A stretch of 64,000 bases of DNA from Bacteroidaceae bacterium (GCA_024401225.1 JAKSLM010000007.1:25331-89330), one strand, 5' to 3'. Numbered from the stretch's first letter, positions 1 to 9,440 are shown. Translations and numbers: made by a program. The notes: generated from the letters alone by a model not told the origin.

Positions 1-2
1 TT

Positions 3-413
3 GCGGAGCACTTCATCCGCATCATGGCTTCAAAATACGGGAAGACCGTTCCGACGCTTGCCGAATCGGCTAAGCAAAAACTCATGCAACACCCATGGCC
101 AGGCAATATCCGTGAACTGCAGCACAGTATGGAAAGAGCCATCGTCCTTTCTGGCAAGGCTATCCTTGAAGCTGACGACATCCCATTGGAGGCAAAAAGC
201 CCATCCCCTACCCCACAGCAGGAGGGAGAAGGAAGTCTCTTTGGCGTTAGCTCTCAGGATGAAGGTGGAATAACCTTCAATCTTGAGGAACTTGAACGCA
301 AAGCTATCGCTCGTGCCATAACAGCAAGCAATGGCAATCTCACTCGTGCAGCTGAACTATTGGGCATCACACGCTTTGCCTTATACCGCAAGATTGAGAA
401 ATTAGGGGTGTGA
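3..413 (+). CDS. sigma54-dependent NtrC-family response regulator (C-terminal part, 5' truncated by window)
   Basis: The open frame enters from the window edge, so only the last 136 residues are seen. It starts inside the end of the AAA+ sigma54-activator domain, with the conserved HPWPGNIRELQ block near nucleotides 90-122. It ends in a Fis-type helix-turn-helix (NLTRAAELLGITRFALYRKI, nucleotides about 340-400). In this family the AAA+ part remodels sigma54 holoenzyme and the Fis domain binds enhancer palindromes. The stop codon lies directly before the histidine-kinase region, so the two form a two-component pair. Two sigma54-type promoters with matching upstream palindromes occur in this window (near 1.8 kb and 15.7 kb) and are its likely targets. 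The receiver domain is outside the window and is inferred only. Confidence 0.93.
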   Translation, partial: AEHFIRIMASKYGKTVPTLAESAKQKLMQHPWPGNIRELQHSMERAIVLSGKAILEADDIPLEAKSPSPTPQQEGEGSLFGVSSQDEGGITFNLEELERKAIARAITASNGNLTRAAELLGITRFALYRKIEKLGV

Positions 414-553
414 GGGGGCGGCATCCGAAGAGAAAGTCATCGCGAAGCGCTTGGCTTGCCAAGAACATAGAAGAAGAAATTTATGATTTATTATTCAATC
501 TTCTTCCTCTTTGGAGGCTAAACAATTTTAAGTTTTTATTTTATCATACATAT

Positions 554-1735
554 ATGTCATTCTTCGAAAACCTTCTTCATGGCAAGAGCATAAAGCGACT
601 TCGATTCATGCTTGACTCGCTGCGCACTCGCGACCTAACCCTTCAGTACAACCTTGATGGCATGAAGGGCGAGGAACGTAAGCTCGCGGAGGAGATGAAT
701 GCCGTGATCAATGAGTTTCGCGAAGACATGATGAGGCAAGAGAAGCAGTACCAATACTTCGAAACGCTTCTCAACACCGTCAGCGCCATGCTGATTGTTG
801 CCGACTCATCTGGCAAGGTTAGTTGGATGAACCAATCGGCAGTAGAAGGTCTGTGCGGATTCAAGATTCAACACCTGAACGATCTGGCGGTCGTCAATGC
901 CGAACTACCATCCGCTCTGCAGCAGTTGCGCCCAGGCATACAGCACCTTGTACATTTCCAGCCACGATCAGCCAGTTCCGTAAAGGACTATGTGGTCAGC
1001 ATGTCCTATCTATACACAAAGGGACTGACGCTCCACATCTATACCATACAGAACGTACAGACCATTGTCCAACAGAGTGAGGCTGAAGCACAGCAGAAAC
1101 TGGTGCGAGTACTCACACACGAGATCATGAACTCACTCACGCCTATCATCTCACTTTCCGATACCCTCTGCGACAGCATGCAGCAGAGCTATCAGAAAGA
1201 TGACGACATGCTTGCCGCCATCTGTGCCATCAACCGACGGGCAGGAGGACTATTGCAGTTTGTGGAGAACTACCGCAAGTTGCAGCACATCTCTGCTCCG
1301 CAGTATGATGATGTTACGGTTGGCAGACTTCTTGCCGACCTCAAGCAGCTCTACATCTCCGACCACATACACTTTGTGGCTGACGACGAGAGTCAGCTCC
1401 TGCACATCGACCGCACACAGATAGAGCAGGTACTCATCAACCTTATCAAGAACGCACTCGAGGCTACCGTGGACTGCAGCGCCCCTTGCATCACCCTTTC
1501 CGTAAAGCAACAGTCGCGAGGCCGCGAAGTCAGCATCACCGTCGAGGACAATGGCACAGGCATCGATGCCAACGTGCTGAGCAGCATCTTCGTGCCATTC
1601 TTCACCACCAAGACAGGAGGATCGGGCATCGGTCTCAGCATCTGCAAGCAGATCATTTCCCTCCATGGTGGTACGATCAGCGCATCGTCCACCCTGGGTG
1701 AAGGCACCTTGTTCACCATCCTCCTTCCTGCATAA
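554..1735 (+). CDS. NtrB-like sensor histidine kinase without membrane segments
   Basis: This 393-residue kinase partners the upstream response regulator. In order it has an N-terminal helical region, a PAS-like sensor (about residues 70-160), the phospho-acceptor helix with HEIMNSLTP (His189), and a GHKL ATPase domain with N box NLIKNALEA (about 296), G1 VEDNGTGI (about 330), FVPFFTTK and G2 GSGIGLSI (about 357). I chose the ATG at 554. A GTG at 410 overlaps the regulator stop and would add 48 residues, but that stretch is AT-rich and reads poorly as protein. Neither start gives a membrane helix, so the sensor appears cytoplasmic. Related Bacteroidetes kinases usually carry two N-terminal transmembrane helices. 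The signal sensed is unknown. Confidence 0.9.
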   Translation: MSFFENLLHGKSIKRLRFMLDSLRTRDLTLQYNLDGMKGEERKLAEEMNAVINEFREDMMRQEKQYQYFETLLNTVSAMLIVADSSGKVSWMNQSAVEGLCGFKIQHLNDLAVVNAELPSALQQLRPGIQHLVHFQPRSASSVKDYVVSMSYLYTKGLTLHIYTIQNVQTIVQQSEAEAQQKLVRVLTHEIMNSLTPIISLSDTLCDSMQQSYQKDDDMLAAICAINRRAGGLLQFVENYRKLQHISAPQYDDVTVGRLLADLKQLYISDHIHFVADDESQLLHIDRTQIEQVLINLIKNALEATVDCSAPCITLSVKQQSRGREVSITVEDNGTGIDANVLSSIFVPFFTTKTGGSGIGLSICKQIISLHGGTISASSTLGEGTLFTILLPA

Positions 1736-1741
1736 CAAAGT

Positions 1742-1785
1742 GTGCGCACCGTGCGGTTTCGCACACATGACGTGCGGAATCGCAC
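1742..1785 (+). promoter_or_regulatory. Triple palindrome, candidate enhancer site for the NtrC-type regulator
   Basis: A perfect 8-bp palindrome GTGCGCAC (1742-1749) is followed by two interrupted palindromes of form GTGCG-N4-CGCAC at 1751-1764 and 1772-1785, 21 bp apart (two helical turns). The second starts exactly 70 bp upstream of the TGGCA of the sigma54 promoter. The same arrangement recurs at 15606-15649. Position and symmetry fit enhancer sites of sigma54 activators. That the adjacent regulator binds here is inference. Confidence 0.8.
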
Positions 1786-1840
1786 ATCCTCCGAAACACC
1801 CAAAACCGCCCTTCAGTCTAATACACAACCACTTACGTCT

Positions 1841-1857
1841 TTGGCATCTATTTTGCT
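1841..1857 (+). promoter_or_regulatory. sigma54 (-24/-12) promoter for the TolC-like gene
   Basis: TTGGCATCTATTTTGCT matches the sigma54 consensus TGGCAYR-N4-TTGCW, with GG and GC dinucleotides 12 bp apart. The transcription start would fall near 1868, leaving about 17 nt of leader before the ATG at 1885. The same 17 bases recur at 15705-15721 before the efflux adaptor operon. Confidence 0.85.
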
Positions 1858-1884
1858 GTATGTAGAAGTAAACTTCACGCAATT

Positions 1885-3372
1885 ATGTTTACATTCCATC
1901 GGCATCTATACCTATTCATGCTTCTTCTTGCCACCCATTCGTGGGCATCGGTGGGCGACACACTATCCCTCTCCCTCCATTCAGCCATTACGCTGGCACA
2001 GGAGCAATCGCCATCGGCCAAGAGTGCTCGTGGCGCATACCTCTCAGCCTACTGGAACTACCGTTACTTCAAGGCCAACTATCTGCCATCCGTCACCCTC
2101 TCTTCTTCTCCTTATTTAAATAAAGAGATCAACAAGATCACGCAGTCGGACGGAACGGCGCAATTTCTGAAGCAGGACCAGTTTGGAGCCGACCTCACGC
2201 TCTCTGTCAGTCAGAACATAGCATGGACGGGCGGTAGCCTCTTCGTGAAGAGCACGCTCAACCGGCTCGACGAACTGCGAGGCAAAGAGACCTTCTATAG
2301 CAGCTCACCGCTCATCGTAGGCTATCAGCAGAGCCTCTTCGGCTACAACAGCTTGAAGTGGGATCGCCGCATCGAGCCACTCCGCTTTCGCGAGGCAAAG
2401 AAGGAGTATGCCGAGGCACTTGAACTCGTAGCCGTAAGCGCCTGCCGCCATTTCTTCTCACTTGCCTCAGCGCAGACCGAACTCGAGATGGCACGCCAGA
2501 ACTTCGCCTCGGCCGACACCCTCTACCGCATGGCACAGGGACGCTACGCCATCGGCACCATAACAGAAAACGAGATGCTGCAGCTGGAGATCAACCGCCT
2601 CAACGAGGAGACCAACGTGATGGATGCACGCATTGCCCTCGAAGAGCAGCAGCAGTCGTTCCGTTCCTTCCTTGGACTTGAGCCTATGGTGGACCTGCAA
2701 CTTACACTCCCCGACAGCGTACCACAGTTTGAAGTGCCGCTGCACGAGGCATTGCGCTTGGCCACCGAGAACAGTCCCGACCCCGAATACTATCGCCGCA
2801 TACGCAAAGAGGGCGAGAGCGTGCTCGCAGCCCGAAAAGCCAGCGCAGGGCTCAAGGCCGACATCTACCTGCAGCTTGGACTCTCGCAAACGGGCAAAAG
2901 CGTAGCCTCCGTCTACCGCGACCCCATGAACCAGACCTTCGCCAGCATCTCCCTCACCCTCCCCGTCCTCGATTGGGGACGAGGCAAAGGACAAGTGAAG
3001 GTGGCACGTTCGCAGCTCGACCTCATCAACACACAGGCAGAGCAAGGCATGAAGGACTTCGATCAGAACGTACAGAAACTTGTCATGCAGTTCAACATGC
3101 AGGCCAGGAAGGTACACATAGCCCATCTCACCGCCCAGCGCGCCGAGCATCGTCACTCAGTGGCACGTCGCCTCTATGTCATGGGGCGCAACTCCATACT
3201 CGACCTCAACTCCTCCATCAACGAGAAGAACTCAGCGCGTCGCAACCACATCTATGCCATGCAGACTTACTGGACCCTCTACTACACCCTGCGAAGCATG
3301 ACCCAGTACGACTTCCAGCGCCACGCGCCGCTCACCGCATTCGTGGGCGACCAGGCAAACCGGGAACGATAG
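1885..3372 (+). CDS. TolC-like outer-membrane efflux protein
   Basis: This 495-residue protein has an N-terminal signal peptide ending near THSWAS. Two repeated outer-membrane-efflux-protein halves follow, rich in long amphipathic coiled-coil helices (for example residues 170-260 and 360-450). Family members trimerise into a beta-barrel/alpha-barrel channel and dock to a periplasmic adaptor. The usual length is 420-500 residues. It is transcribed alone behind the sigma54 promoter at 1841. The expected partners (adaptor, ATPase, permeases) lie 12.6 kb downstream under an identical control region. That they form one tripartite pump is inference from the shared regulation. Confidence 0.92.
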   Translation: MFTFHRHLYLFMLLLATHSWASVGDTLSLSLHSAITLAQEQSPSAKSARGAYLSAYWNYRYFKANYLPSVTLSSSPYLNKEINKITQSDGTAQFLKQDQFGADLTLSVSQNIAWTGGSLFVKSTLNRLDELRGKETFYSSSPLIVGYQQSLFGYNSLKWDRRIEPLRFREAKKEYAEALELVAVSACRHFFSLASAQTELEMARQNFASADTLYRMAQGRYAIGTITENEMLQLEINRLNEETNVMDARIALEEQQQSFRSFLGLEPMVDLQLTLPDSVPQFEVPLHEALRLATENSPDPEYYRRIRKEGESVLAARKASAGLKADIYLQLGLSQTGKSVASVYRDPMNQTFASISLTLPVLDWGRGKGQVKVARSQLDLINTQAEQGMKDFDQNVQKLVMQFNMQARKVHIAHLTAQRAEHRHSVARRLYVMGRNSILDLNSSINEKNSARRNHIYAMQTYWTLYYTLRSMTQYDFQRHAPLTAFVGDQANRER

Positions 3373-3484
3373 AGTAACAATTCATAAATAATAAATTAGT
3401 TGATAAATTTTCCACGCACCCGGCTGTGAAGTTAGGTGCGCTCTTTACTGACAAAACTATTTTATTGAAAAAAAACGCTCAATC

Positions 3485-3531
3485 AAATCTTTTTCCCTAT
3501 CTTTGCGTCTTATAGGTAGAAAGCATTGCAA
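3485..3531 (+). promoter_or_regulatory. Promoter/leader module, exact 47-bp copy at 9815-9861
   Basis: The segment contains the Bacteroidetes -7 box TATCTTTG (3498-3505) and continues about 25 bp into the leader. All 47 bases recur identically at 9815-9861 upstream of an ECF sigma gene, and similarity continues for another 25 bp with scattered changes. It drives the TlpA-like gene at 3567. No good -33 box was seen at the usual spacing. Confidence 0.7.
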
Positions 3532-3566
3532 ACAGTAGGCAAAATGACACATAAATTATATAATTT

Positions 3567-5966
3567 ATGAAACGAACAATCTTATCATTACTCATGGTGC
3601 TCATCGCAATATGCGGATGGGCACAAAAGAAGGCTGTGGTGTGGGACACCCCTGCCGTAGATGAAAATGAACAAATTGAAGGGTATTTCCAAACGCTTAT
3701 TGAAGTGACTCGTGTGGAAATGGACAAAGACGAGACGCGTCTGTTTGTGCATCTGGCAGAGAGGGACGACAACTCTTTGAGGTTTGCAAAGGATACTTAC
3801 CTGCTGGCTGATGGGAAACGATACACAGTGAAGAGTTGTGAAGGCTTGACACTTGACGAGTGGACATCGCTGACGAACAGGGGCAGAGCAAATGTCGTGT
3901 TCCATTTTGAGCCTTTGCCACAGAACACGCAGAAGTTTGACTTCATAGAGGGCGACGGCGAAAGGGCTTTCAAGGTGCTGGGCATTGAGAATGCAGAGAC
4001 AAAGGCAAAGAACCTCTTCCCTTCTTGCTGGCGCAATGATGCCACAGGCGATTGGGAGATTGCTTTCTATGATGAATGTGCCATCTACGATTGTCGTTTC
4101 TGGAACTACAAGCAAAGGACGGACAAGGGTGGCAAGTATGTGCTTGTGCTTGAATCGAATGGAGAAGAATTGACAGTAACTGTAAACAAGGCAAAGCATA
4201 GCAAGCGCACAATCAGGATTGGCGACAAGTCGGTGTCTTGCTCACTCATTTCCTCTATCACCTTGCCCGATTATCCAACAAAGGACACTCGCACGGGATT
4301 TGCCGATACCCACTATCAGCCGGGCGACACCGTCACTCTTGTTGGTTGGCTGAGAGGTATTCCGGAGGAGATGAAGAATATGGGCGACGAGTATTCGGTC
4401 TCCTATCAGAATATCATAACAAACAAACAGGACAAGAGCTATACAAAGATGGACTCACTGGGACGCTTCACTATGAAGATTCCATTGATCAACTCCTCTG
4501 AGGTGTTCTTCGATTGGCAGAGAACATTCATACGCACACTCTTCGAGGCAGGCGAGACGTACTTCCTTCTTTATGACTTCAAGAGCGGACATAAGCTCTT
4601 CATGGGCAAGAACGCACGCTTGCAGAACGAGATGCTGGCTCTTCCGCTTGCTTGGAGCTCTTATGTTACCCCTTATGAAGAAGAAAAGAAACTTACTTCT
4701 GACGAATACATGAAGGGCGCAAAGGCTGTTTACGATGACAACATGGACGAACTCAACGAGCGCATCAGCAAGCACCCTAACCTTTCGGAGAGATACAAGG
4801 AATACCTGAAGGGAAATTATGCCGTAGGTATTGGCCGCGAACTTATGCAAGGCAAATTCAGTATCAAGAATCGTGAACTGTCAAAAGGATATATGGCTTT
4901 TGCAAGTGAACTGTGGAACGCTGTACCTAAACCTTACACGCTCAATCGTGATTATGGCACATTCATGAGAGATTATGTGGACCAGTTTGTGGATGACAAG
5001 TATAGCGTAAACTTTGGTCAGTATTTGATTACCAACCCTGGCGATGCCATTCCGTCCATCTTCAAGTATTTCCGCAAAGCAAAAAATATAGAAATTACTG
5101 ACGAGGAGCTCGACATAATGAGGCGCGAGTCAGAATTGAACATCGCACTCAACAGAAAACTTGCTCAGACGGAAGATGAGGAAGAAAAGACAAGACTGGA
5201 AGATGAATACGACAATAACGAAATAGTAAAGAAGGCAACTGAAATAAATGAAAGAGACGACATAAGCGAGTTGTTCATGAAAACGCTTCCTCTTATACCA
5301 GTGTTCCAATCTCTATCCATTGGCGATTCTGTGATTAACGACGAAATGCTCAGGGAGATTATCATCACTCATAAATTGTACAAACGTATTGAGCAAGACC
5401 GCCAGTCTTTCAGCGATGAGGTGATGGAGTTCTTCGATGAGAATGTCAAATCGCAATTGGCAAGGGACATCATCAATCGTGAGCAAGAGAAGTATCTTGC
5501 CCTGGAGCGGCGCGACATCAGTAAGTTGGCAAGCCTGAAGAAGAACGACAATCTTGAGGGCATGAGCGATGGCGAACAGCTGCTTCGCAAGATCATAGAG
5601 CCATACAAAGGTAAGTTCGTTCTCATCGACTTCTGGGGCACATGGTGCGGTCCTTGCAAGGAAGCCCTTTCACACGCAGGAGAGATGCGCAAAGCATTGA
5701 AGGATATTGACATCGTCTATCTCTACTTGGCAAATAGAAGCCCTGAAGATGCATGGCAGAATGTCATCAAGGAATACGACCTTCTGGGCGACAACATCGT
5801 TCACTACAACCTCCCAGATGCCCAGCAATACGCCATCCAGAACTTCATGAGCATCTATCAGTACCCAACCTACAAGCTCATTGACAAGCAGGGCAACATC
5901 CTCGATGTGGATGCCAACCCTCTCGACCTTGACAGCATGGTTGAGTTCTTGAAGAAGTTGGAATAG
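3567..5966 (+). CDS. Exported TlpA/ResA-like thioredoxin-fold protein, large N-terminal extension
   Basis: The protein has 799 residues and a signal peptide (cleavage near CGWAQ, residue 20). The N-terminal two thirds are unfamiliar beta-rich and helical sequence. A segment around residues 245-330 (DTVTLVGWLRG onward) resembles the DUF4369/MG2-like domains often fused to TlpA in Bacteroidetes. The C-terminal part is a thioredoxin fold with active site WCGPC at residues 693-697, preceded by LIDFWG. Such proteins reduce or isomerise disulfides in the periplasm or at the surface. Its promoter is a copy of the one driving the sigma factor at 9895, which links it to the neighbouring sigma/anti-sigma island. 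Substrate unknown. Confidence 0.85.
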   Translation: MKRTILSLLMVLIAICGWAQKKAVVWDTPAVDENEQIEGYFQTLIEVTRVEMDKDETRLFVHLAERDDNSLRFAKDTYLLADGKRYTVKSCEGLTLDEWTSLTNRGRANVVFHFEPLPQNTQKFDFIEGDGERAFKVLGIENAETKAKNLFPSCWRNDATGDWEIAFYDECAIYDCRFWNYKQRTDKGGKYVLVLESNGEELTVTVNKAKHSKRTIRIGDKSVSCSLISSITLPDYPTKDTRTGFADTHYQPGDTVTLVGWLRGIPEEMKNMGDEYSVSYQNIITNKQDKSYTKMDSLGRFTMKIPLINSSEVFFDWQRTFIRTLFEAGETYFLLYDFKSGHKLFMGKNARLQNEMLALPLAWSSYVTPYEEEKKLTSDEYMKGAKAVYDDNMDELNERISKHPNLSERYKEYLKGNYAVGIGRELMQGKFSIKNRELSKGYMAFASELWNAVPKPYTLNRDYGTFMRDYVDQFVDDKYSVNFGQYLITNPGDAIPSIFKYFRKAKNIEITDEELDIMRRESELNIALNRKLAQTEDEEEKTRLEDEYDNNEIVKKATEINERDDISELFMKTLPLIPVFQSLSIGDSVINDEMLREIIITHKLYKRIEQDRQSFSDEVMEFFDENVKSQLARDIINREQEKYLALERRDISKLASLKKNDNLEGMSDGEQLLRKIIEPYKGKFVLIDFWGTWCGPCKEALSHAGEMRKALKDIDIVYLYLANRSPEDAWQNVIKEYDLLGDNIVHYNLPDAQQYAIQNFMSIYQYPTYKLIDKQGNILDVDANPLDLDSMVEFLKKLE

Positions 5967-6100
5967 AGATAAGAAAATCCAAATATTGACTCATATTACG
6001 TTTGTTTTCTTGCAATTTTGTTGTTTATACACAATAAAAAGCAAAAACAATTCAATTTTGTTGTCCATACAAAACAAAATTGATAATCAAAACGCGCTTT

Positions 6101-6156
6101 AGCTTTTGGAAAAGTTCTTTTTGTGGCAAAAACAACTTTTCCAAAAGCTTTTTTTG
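6101..6156 (+). terminator. Intrinsic terminator after the TlpA-like gene
   Basis: A perfect 16-bp inverted repeat, AGCTTTTGGAAAAGTT (6101-6116) with its complement at 6134-6149, is followed by a run of seven T. The rest of the 349-bp gap between genes (5967-6315) is AT-rich. Apart from the -7 box at 6283 I see nothing else in it. Confidence 0.85.
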
Positions 6157-6282
6157 CCAATCTCCATGCTCTTTTGGGCGTACTATATGATTATCGATGC
6201 ATTAGGGCGCATGAAGATGTATCAAACCTTCATATTTTATCATTCTTCCACTTTTCTTCAAAAAAAAGTGATTTTTTTTGTT

Positions 6283-6290
6283 TAACTTTG
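6283..6290 (+). promoter_or_regulatory. -7 box of first ECF sigma cassette
   Basis: TAACTTTG matches the Bacteroidetes -7 consensus and lies 26 bp before the ATG at 6316. No convincing -33 element is present, as expected if the cassette needs an alternative sigma factor or an activator. Confidence 0.55.
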
Positions 6291-6315
6291 CATCTACTCT
6301 TCGTAATATAGATGT

Positions 6316-6813
6316 ATGACACAGGAAACATTTGAACAAATAGCCAAAAGACTTCGCAGCAAGGCATTGGAAGTGGCACACTGGCATCATCTCTCGGTTG
6401 ATGATGCCGAGGATGTGGCACAAGATGTGATGCTGAAACTGTGGAGTATGCATGACGACATAGATCCCGACGGACCTGTGGAGTCGTATGCGGCTGTAGT
6501 ATCAAAGCATCTGTGTATCGACCGCATACGAAACCGACGCGAAGAGGGTGAGTATGATGAGAGTATGAGCATAGCGGTTGAAGCTGAGCAGCAGAGTTGG
6601 TTGGAATATCAAGAACTGGAGCAATGGTTGTCGAAACGTATTGATGCATTGCCCGAAACCAACAAACTCATTCTTACGATGAGACAGATTGAGAACCGTG
6701 AACTTGATGAGATTGCTGATATTCTCGGAATAAACAAATCATCGGTTTCCACACTCCTGTCAAGAGCAAGACGGCAATTGCTCAACGACCTCAAAAAACG
6801 CAACAGACAATGA
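6316..6813 (+). CDS. ECF-type RNA polymerase sigma factor (cassette 1)
   Basis: A 165-residue sigma-70 family protein with region 2 (DDAEDVAQDVMLKLWSM, about residues 32-50; the DAEDV helix is typical) and region 4 helix-turn-helix (ELDEIADILGINKSSVSTLL, about 130-150), and no other domains. ECF sigma factors redirect RNA polymerase to a small regulon and are usually held by a membrane anti-sigma factor. The stop overlaps the start of the next gene (ATGA), so the two are translationally coupled. This is the first of three such cassettes in 9 kb. The linker between regions 2 and 4 differs enough from the other two copies that recent tandem duplication of this gene is unlikely. Confidence 0.92.
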   Translation: MTQETFEQIAKRLRSKALEVAHWHHLSVDDAEDVAQDVMLKLWSMHDDIDPDGPVESYAAVVSKHLCIDRIRNRREEGEYDESMSIAVEAEQQSWLEYQELEQWLSKRIDALPETNKLILTMRQIENRELDEIADILGINKSSVSTLLSRARRQLLNDLKKRNRQ

Positions 6814-7316
6814 ACATGAACATTCAATATACAACAAAGGATATAGAGCTGATGCTTGACCACTTTATGGACGGTACATCATCGCTCGAAGAGGAATCTG
6901 CCCTCGCTCTGTATTTCCGCACCCACGATGTAGATGAGGAATGGAAAGAGTACAAGGATATGTTTGCACTCTTTGACAATGGTGAGGTAGAATGTACGGA
7001 GAAGGCGGAACTGCCGGCAAGGCATACTCGTGTATTTTCTCTCTCTTCCATCAAATGGAGCAGATATGCAAGCGTGGCAGCCTCGATAGCCATAATAGGC
7101 ACTTGCGCCATTTCGCTGTTCAGGTTTGAAAGTGAGTCACAAAGGGAACAGGCTCGGATAAATGCGAGTCTCACTATCACGGACAAAGAGATAAATGCTT
7201 ATCTCTCAGAAGTGGCAGGTGAGTATTACTATAGAAATCGGCATGAAATGAATGCCAAAGAAATATTAGACGATATTAAACAACGAGAGGCATACTTGCA
7301 CTCACAAATCCAATAA
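6810..7316 (+). CDS. Single-span membrane protein, probable anti-sigma factor (cassette 1)
   Basis: This 168-residue protein overlaps the sigma gene by 4 bp. An acidic cytoplasmic N-terminal region (about residues 1-80) is followed by one hydrophobic helix (YASVAASIAIIGTCAISLF, about 88-107) and a short extracytoplasmic tail. No zinc-binding HxxxCxxC motif is visible. Gene order, coupling and topology fit an anti-sigma factor for the preceding ECF sigma, but no sequence family is recognised. The role is inferred from context. Confidence 0.7.
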   Translation: MNMNIQYTTKDIELMLDHFMDGTSSLEEESALALYFRTHDVDEEWKEYKDMFALFDNGEVECTEKAELPARHTRVFSLSSIKWSRYASVAASIAIIGTCAISLFRFESESQREQARINASLTITDKEINAYLSEVAGEYYYRNRHEMNAKEILDDIKQREAYLHSQIQ

Positions 7317-7325
7317 TTACATTAT

Positions 7326-8885
7326 ATGAGAAAGTTGATTTATTTAGCTGTTTTTGCACTGATACTTGTCTCTTGCAATAACAAGACTGACAATGTACAG
7401 CACGTACAACCTTCTGACAGCATCTGTGAAAGTACAGATCTTGACAAGATTGGCAATCCTGACGCCCTTGCATTGCTGAACGAACTGAAAGATGCTGGTT
7501 GCAACCAACAGAAGGGGGTGACAAGCTTCTATTTTAGCACGCTTGTTGAGTCGGAAGTATATATGATATGCCCGCATAATGTCCAGGCTCCAGAGAAGTT
7601 GGTGGCTGTATATAACAAGAGTACTGATGGCAAACAGAAAAACAAGGCAAGGTATGCCTTCGTGAAAGCAGACAGCATCCAGAAAGCAGCCAAGGCAAAT
7701 TTTGAAAAGTCGTACGACATAATTCTCAAATATCTCGACAAGTTGAACGCTTCGGCTGAGGCGAGCTACCGATATGAATACCACAAGGGAGGAAGGGACA
7801 CCATCCTTGCTGCCGTGTCTTTTGACACTATCCCTGACGAAGTGGATAAGGCTATCAGAAGAGCCAACGATGGTAATTACTCAAGTTTGCATGGATTTTC
7901 ATCCGACTTGCTTACCGTAAGAATACAAAAAGGGAAGAACGAAGATTCGATTAGTGTGATGTACACTCGACGCCCTCAGGAGGATGACAGAGAATCTATT
8001 GTACCTCATGATGTTGATACATCGGCCATTGATGGTATCATTATGAATGCCATCAGCAAATACAAGGCAAAATCCATTGATGTCAGTTTCCGCTACGACT
8101 CGACATTCTGCTCTGATCCACAGGATGTAATCTTAGTCATGGGACATGAACAATTCGCCAAAAAAGAGAAGAAAGCAAAAGGCAAGCATTATTTCATTCC
8201 TCTGACAATGGAAGAAAGACATGAATTGACTTCAGAATTGCAATCACGACTTGCAGACTACTGTCATACACATCGCCATTCTGATTTTTGTCTTAATCAG
8301 TATTGTATGTATGAAGATGTAATTTACAGTCATCCTGTATTTTCAATTACTGCAACATACTTTGATGGTGGCATGGAACCTATATCGTTTGAGAACTTCG
8401 TGAAATCAGGAACGATGCAAGACTATTTCAAAAAGAACGGCCCTCGGATGCGCACCTATTACTGGACGGCAGAACTCACTCCTAAGGGATTGCATCTCAT
8501 GCGTCTGACAGCAGGTCCGTATGTCTATATTCCTGTCAGATGGACAGAGGTTAAGACCTGCCACAACTACAAGAAGGAATGGTACGACATTGAGTTTGAG
8601 TTCCCAAAGGTTAGCAGCCTTGACGATGTGCTCTTACTTATTGAAGGCAAAGTGGTCACTGCAAAGCAGATGGAACGATTTGTTGCCCAAGAAGGAACTG
8701 TAGCCAAGGTTGTCAACTTGGAAAATCTCAAGCCTTTTATCAACAAAAAATTAGACCTTAGGAAAATCACATACGATGATGATGAGTACTTGAAGGCTTT
8801 AGAGTACAAGAAGAAGTATGGAGATAAGGCAATGAATGGTGTTATCGATGTACGGACTTATCCTGTGATAAAAGGAGAAAAATAA
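7326..8885 (+). CDS. Exported lipoprotein of unknown function with plug-like C-terminus (cassette 1)
   Basis: A 519-residue protein with a lipoprotein signal (lipobox LVSC, Cys17). It lies 9 bp after the anti-sigma-like gene. A block SYRYEYHKGGRDTI (about residues 148-161) has a counterpart, SYSYEYHQHGADTI, in the exported protein of cassette 2. The C-terminal 80 residues contain LLLIEGKVV and KKYGDKAMNGVIDVRT, which resemble the end of TonB-dependent-receptor plug domains (IYGSRAANGVIIITT in the SusC protein of this window). No barrel follows. It is probably the signal-sensing or target partner of the cassette; function unknown. Confidence 0.75.
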   Translation: MRKLIYLAVFALILVSCNNKTDNVQHVQPSDSICESTDLDKIGNPDALALLNELKDAGCNQQKGVTSFYFSTLVESEVYMICPHNVQAPEKLVAVYNKSTDGKQKNKARYAFVKADSIQKAAKANFEKSYDIILKYLDKLNASAEASYRYEYHKGGRDTILAAVSFDTIPDEVDKAIRRANDGNYSSLHGFSSDLLTVRIQKGKNEDSISVMYTRRPQEDDRESIVPHDVDTSAIDGIIMNAISKYKAKSIDVSFRYDSTFCSDPQDVILVMGHEQFAKKEKKAKGKHYFIPLTMEERHELTSELQSRLADYCHTHRHSDFCLNQYCMYEDVIYSHPVFSITATYFDGGMEPISFENFVKSGTMQDYFKKNGPRMRTYYWTAELTPKGLHLMRLTAGPYVYIPVRWTEVKTCHNYKKEWYDIEFEFPKVSSLDDVLLLIEGKVVTAKQMERFVAQEGTVAKVVNLENLKPFINKKLDLRKITYDDDEYLKALEYKKKYGDKAMNGVIDVRTYPVIKGEK

Positions 8886-9216
8886 ACTCATCACAAGGTG
8901 AGAGGGCTATGCAATCTATTTTCTCTCTGTACACGCCTATTTTTTTGCCTCAAAACTGCGTTTGCAAGTGGATTTTGGGCGATATAAGTGGGATGTAGAG
9001 GACTAAAATAGGGCAATAGCGCGTGTAAAATGCACCTTTTGCTATGCTTGAAACCTCGATGCAGAGATGATGGCTGAGAGTGTTGAGGCGTGCTGTATTT
9101 TGCCGTATAATATTGGGTACTAAATAGTTCCGTGCACATCTTATTCGTTGAAAAACGATTATTACGTCGTAGTCCAGTGTCCTGGAGATGGTATATGGCG
9201 CATAAATTCCAGCAGA
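8886..9216. other. Intergenic, no feature recognised
   Basis: AT-rich non-coding DNA after the cassette-1 lipoprotein. I see no open frame, strong hairpin or promoter here that I would support. Confidence 0.5.
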
Positions 9217-9440
9217 AGTTTACTTATATGCGAAAAGTGCTATTTTATATACATTGTATACATCAATATTGTAAACGCCTATAAACCACAACGTAAACCG
9301 ATGTATATAAGTGTGTATACAATGGTGTATATAAAATTTATATACATCATCAGTTGGTGTATATAATGTATATAAAAACATTTAAATACATCATTATATA
9401 CATCAACCTAAATCTCTATATCTTAGCATGATAAATGCTC
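9217..9440 (+). repeat. AT-rich TATA-repeat element, diverged copy near 55473-55760
   Basis: The stretch opens with TTTACTTATATGCGAAAA, is dominated by overlapping GTATATA/TATACA words, and ends near AGCATGATAAATG. The region near 55473-55760 has the same orientation and landmarks (TTTACATGCGAAAATACC, TATACA words, CGCATGATATATT). No coding potential is seen. The short open frame at 9148-9366 is composition-driven. Confidence 0.6.

Noticed and set aside
410-553. GTG start of the histidine kinase overlapping the regulator stop
   Set aside because: The extra 48 residues are low quality and AT-rich; the ATG at 554 begins the recognisable protein.
1250-1882. 210-codon minus-strand frame opposite the kinase gene
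   Set aside because: It lies antisense to a well-supported kinase and has no family resemblance.
9148-9366. 72-codon frame in the TATA-rich element
   Set aside because: Composition is dominated by Tyr/Ile from TATA repeats; there is no start context or homology signal.
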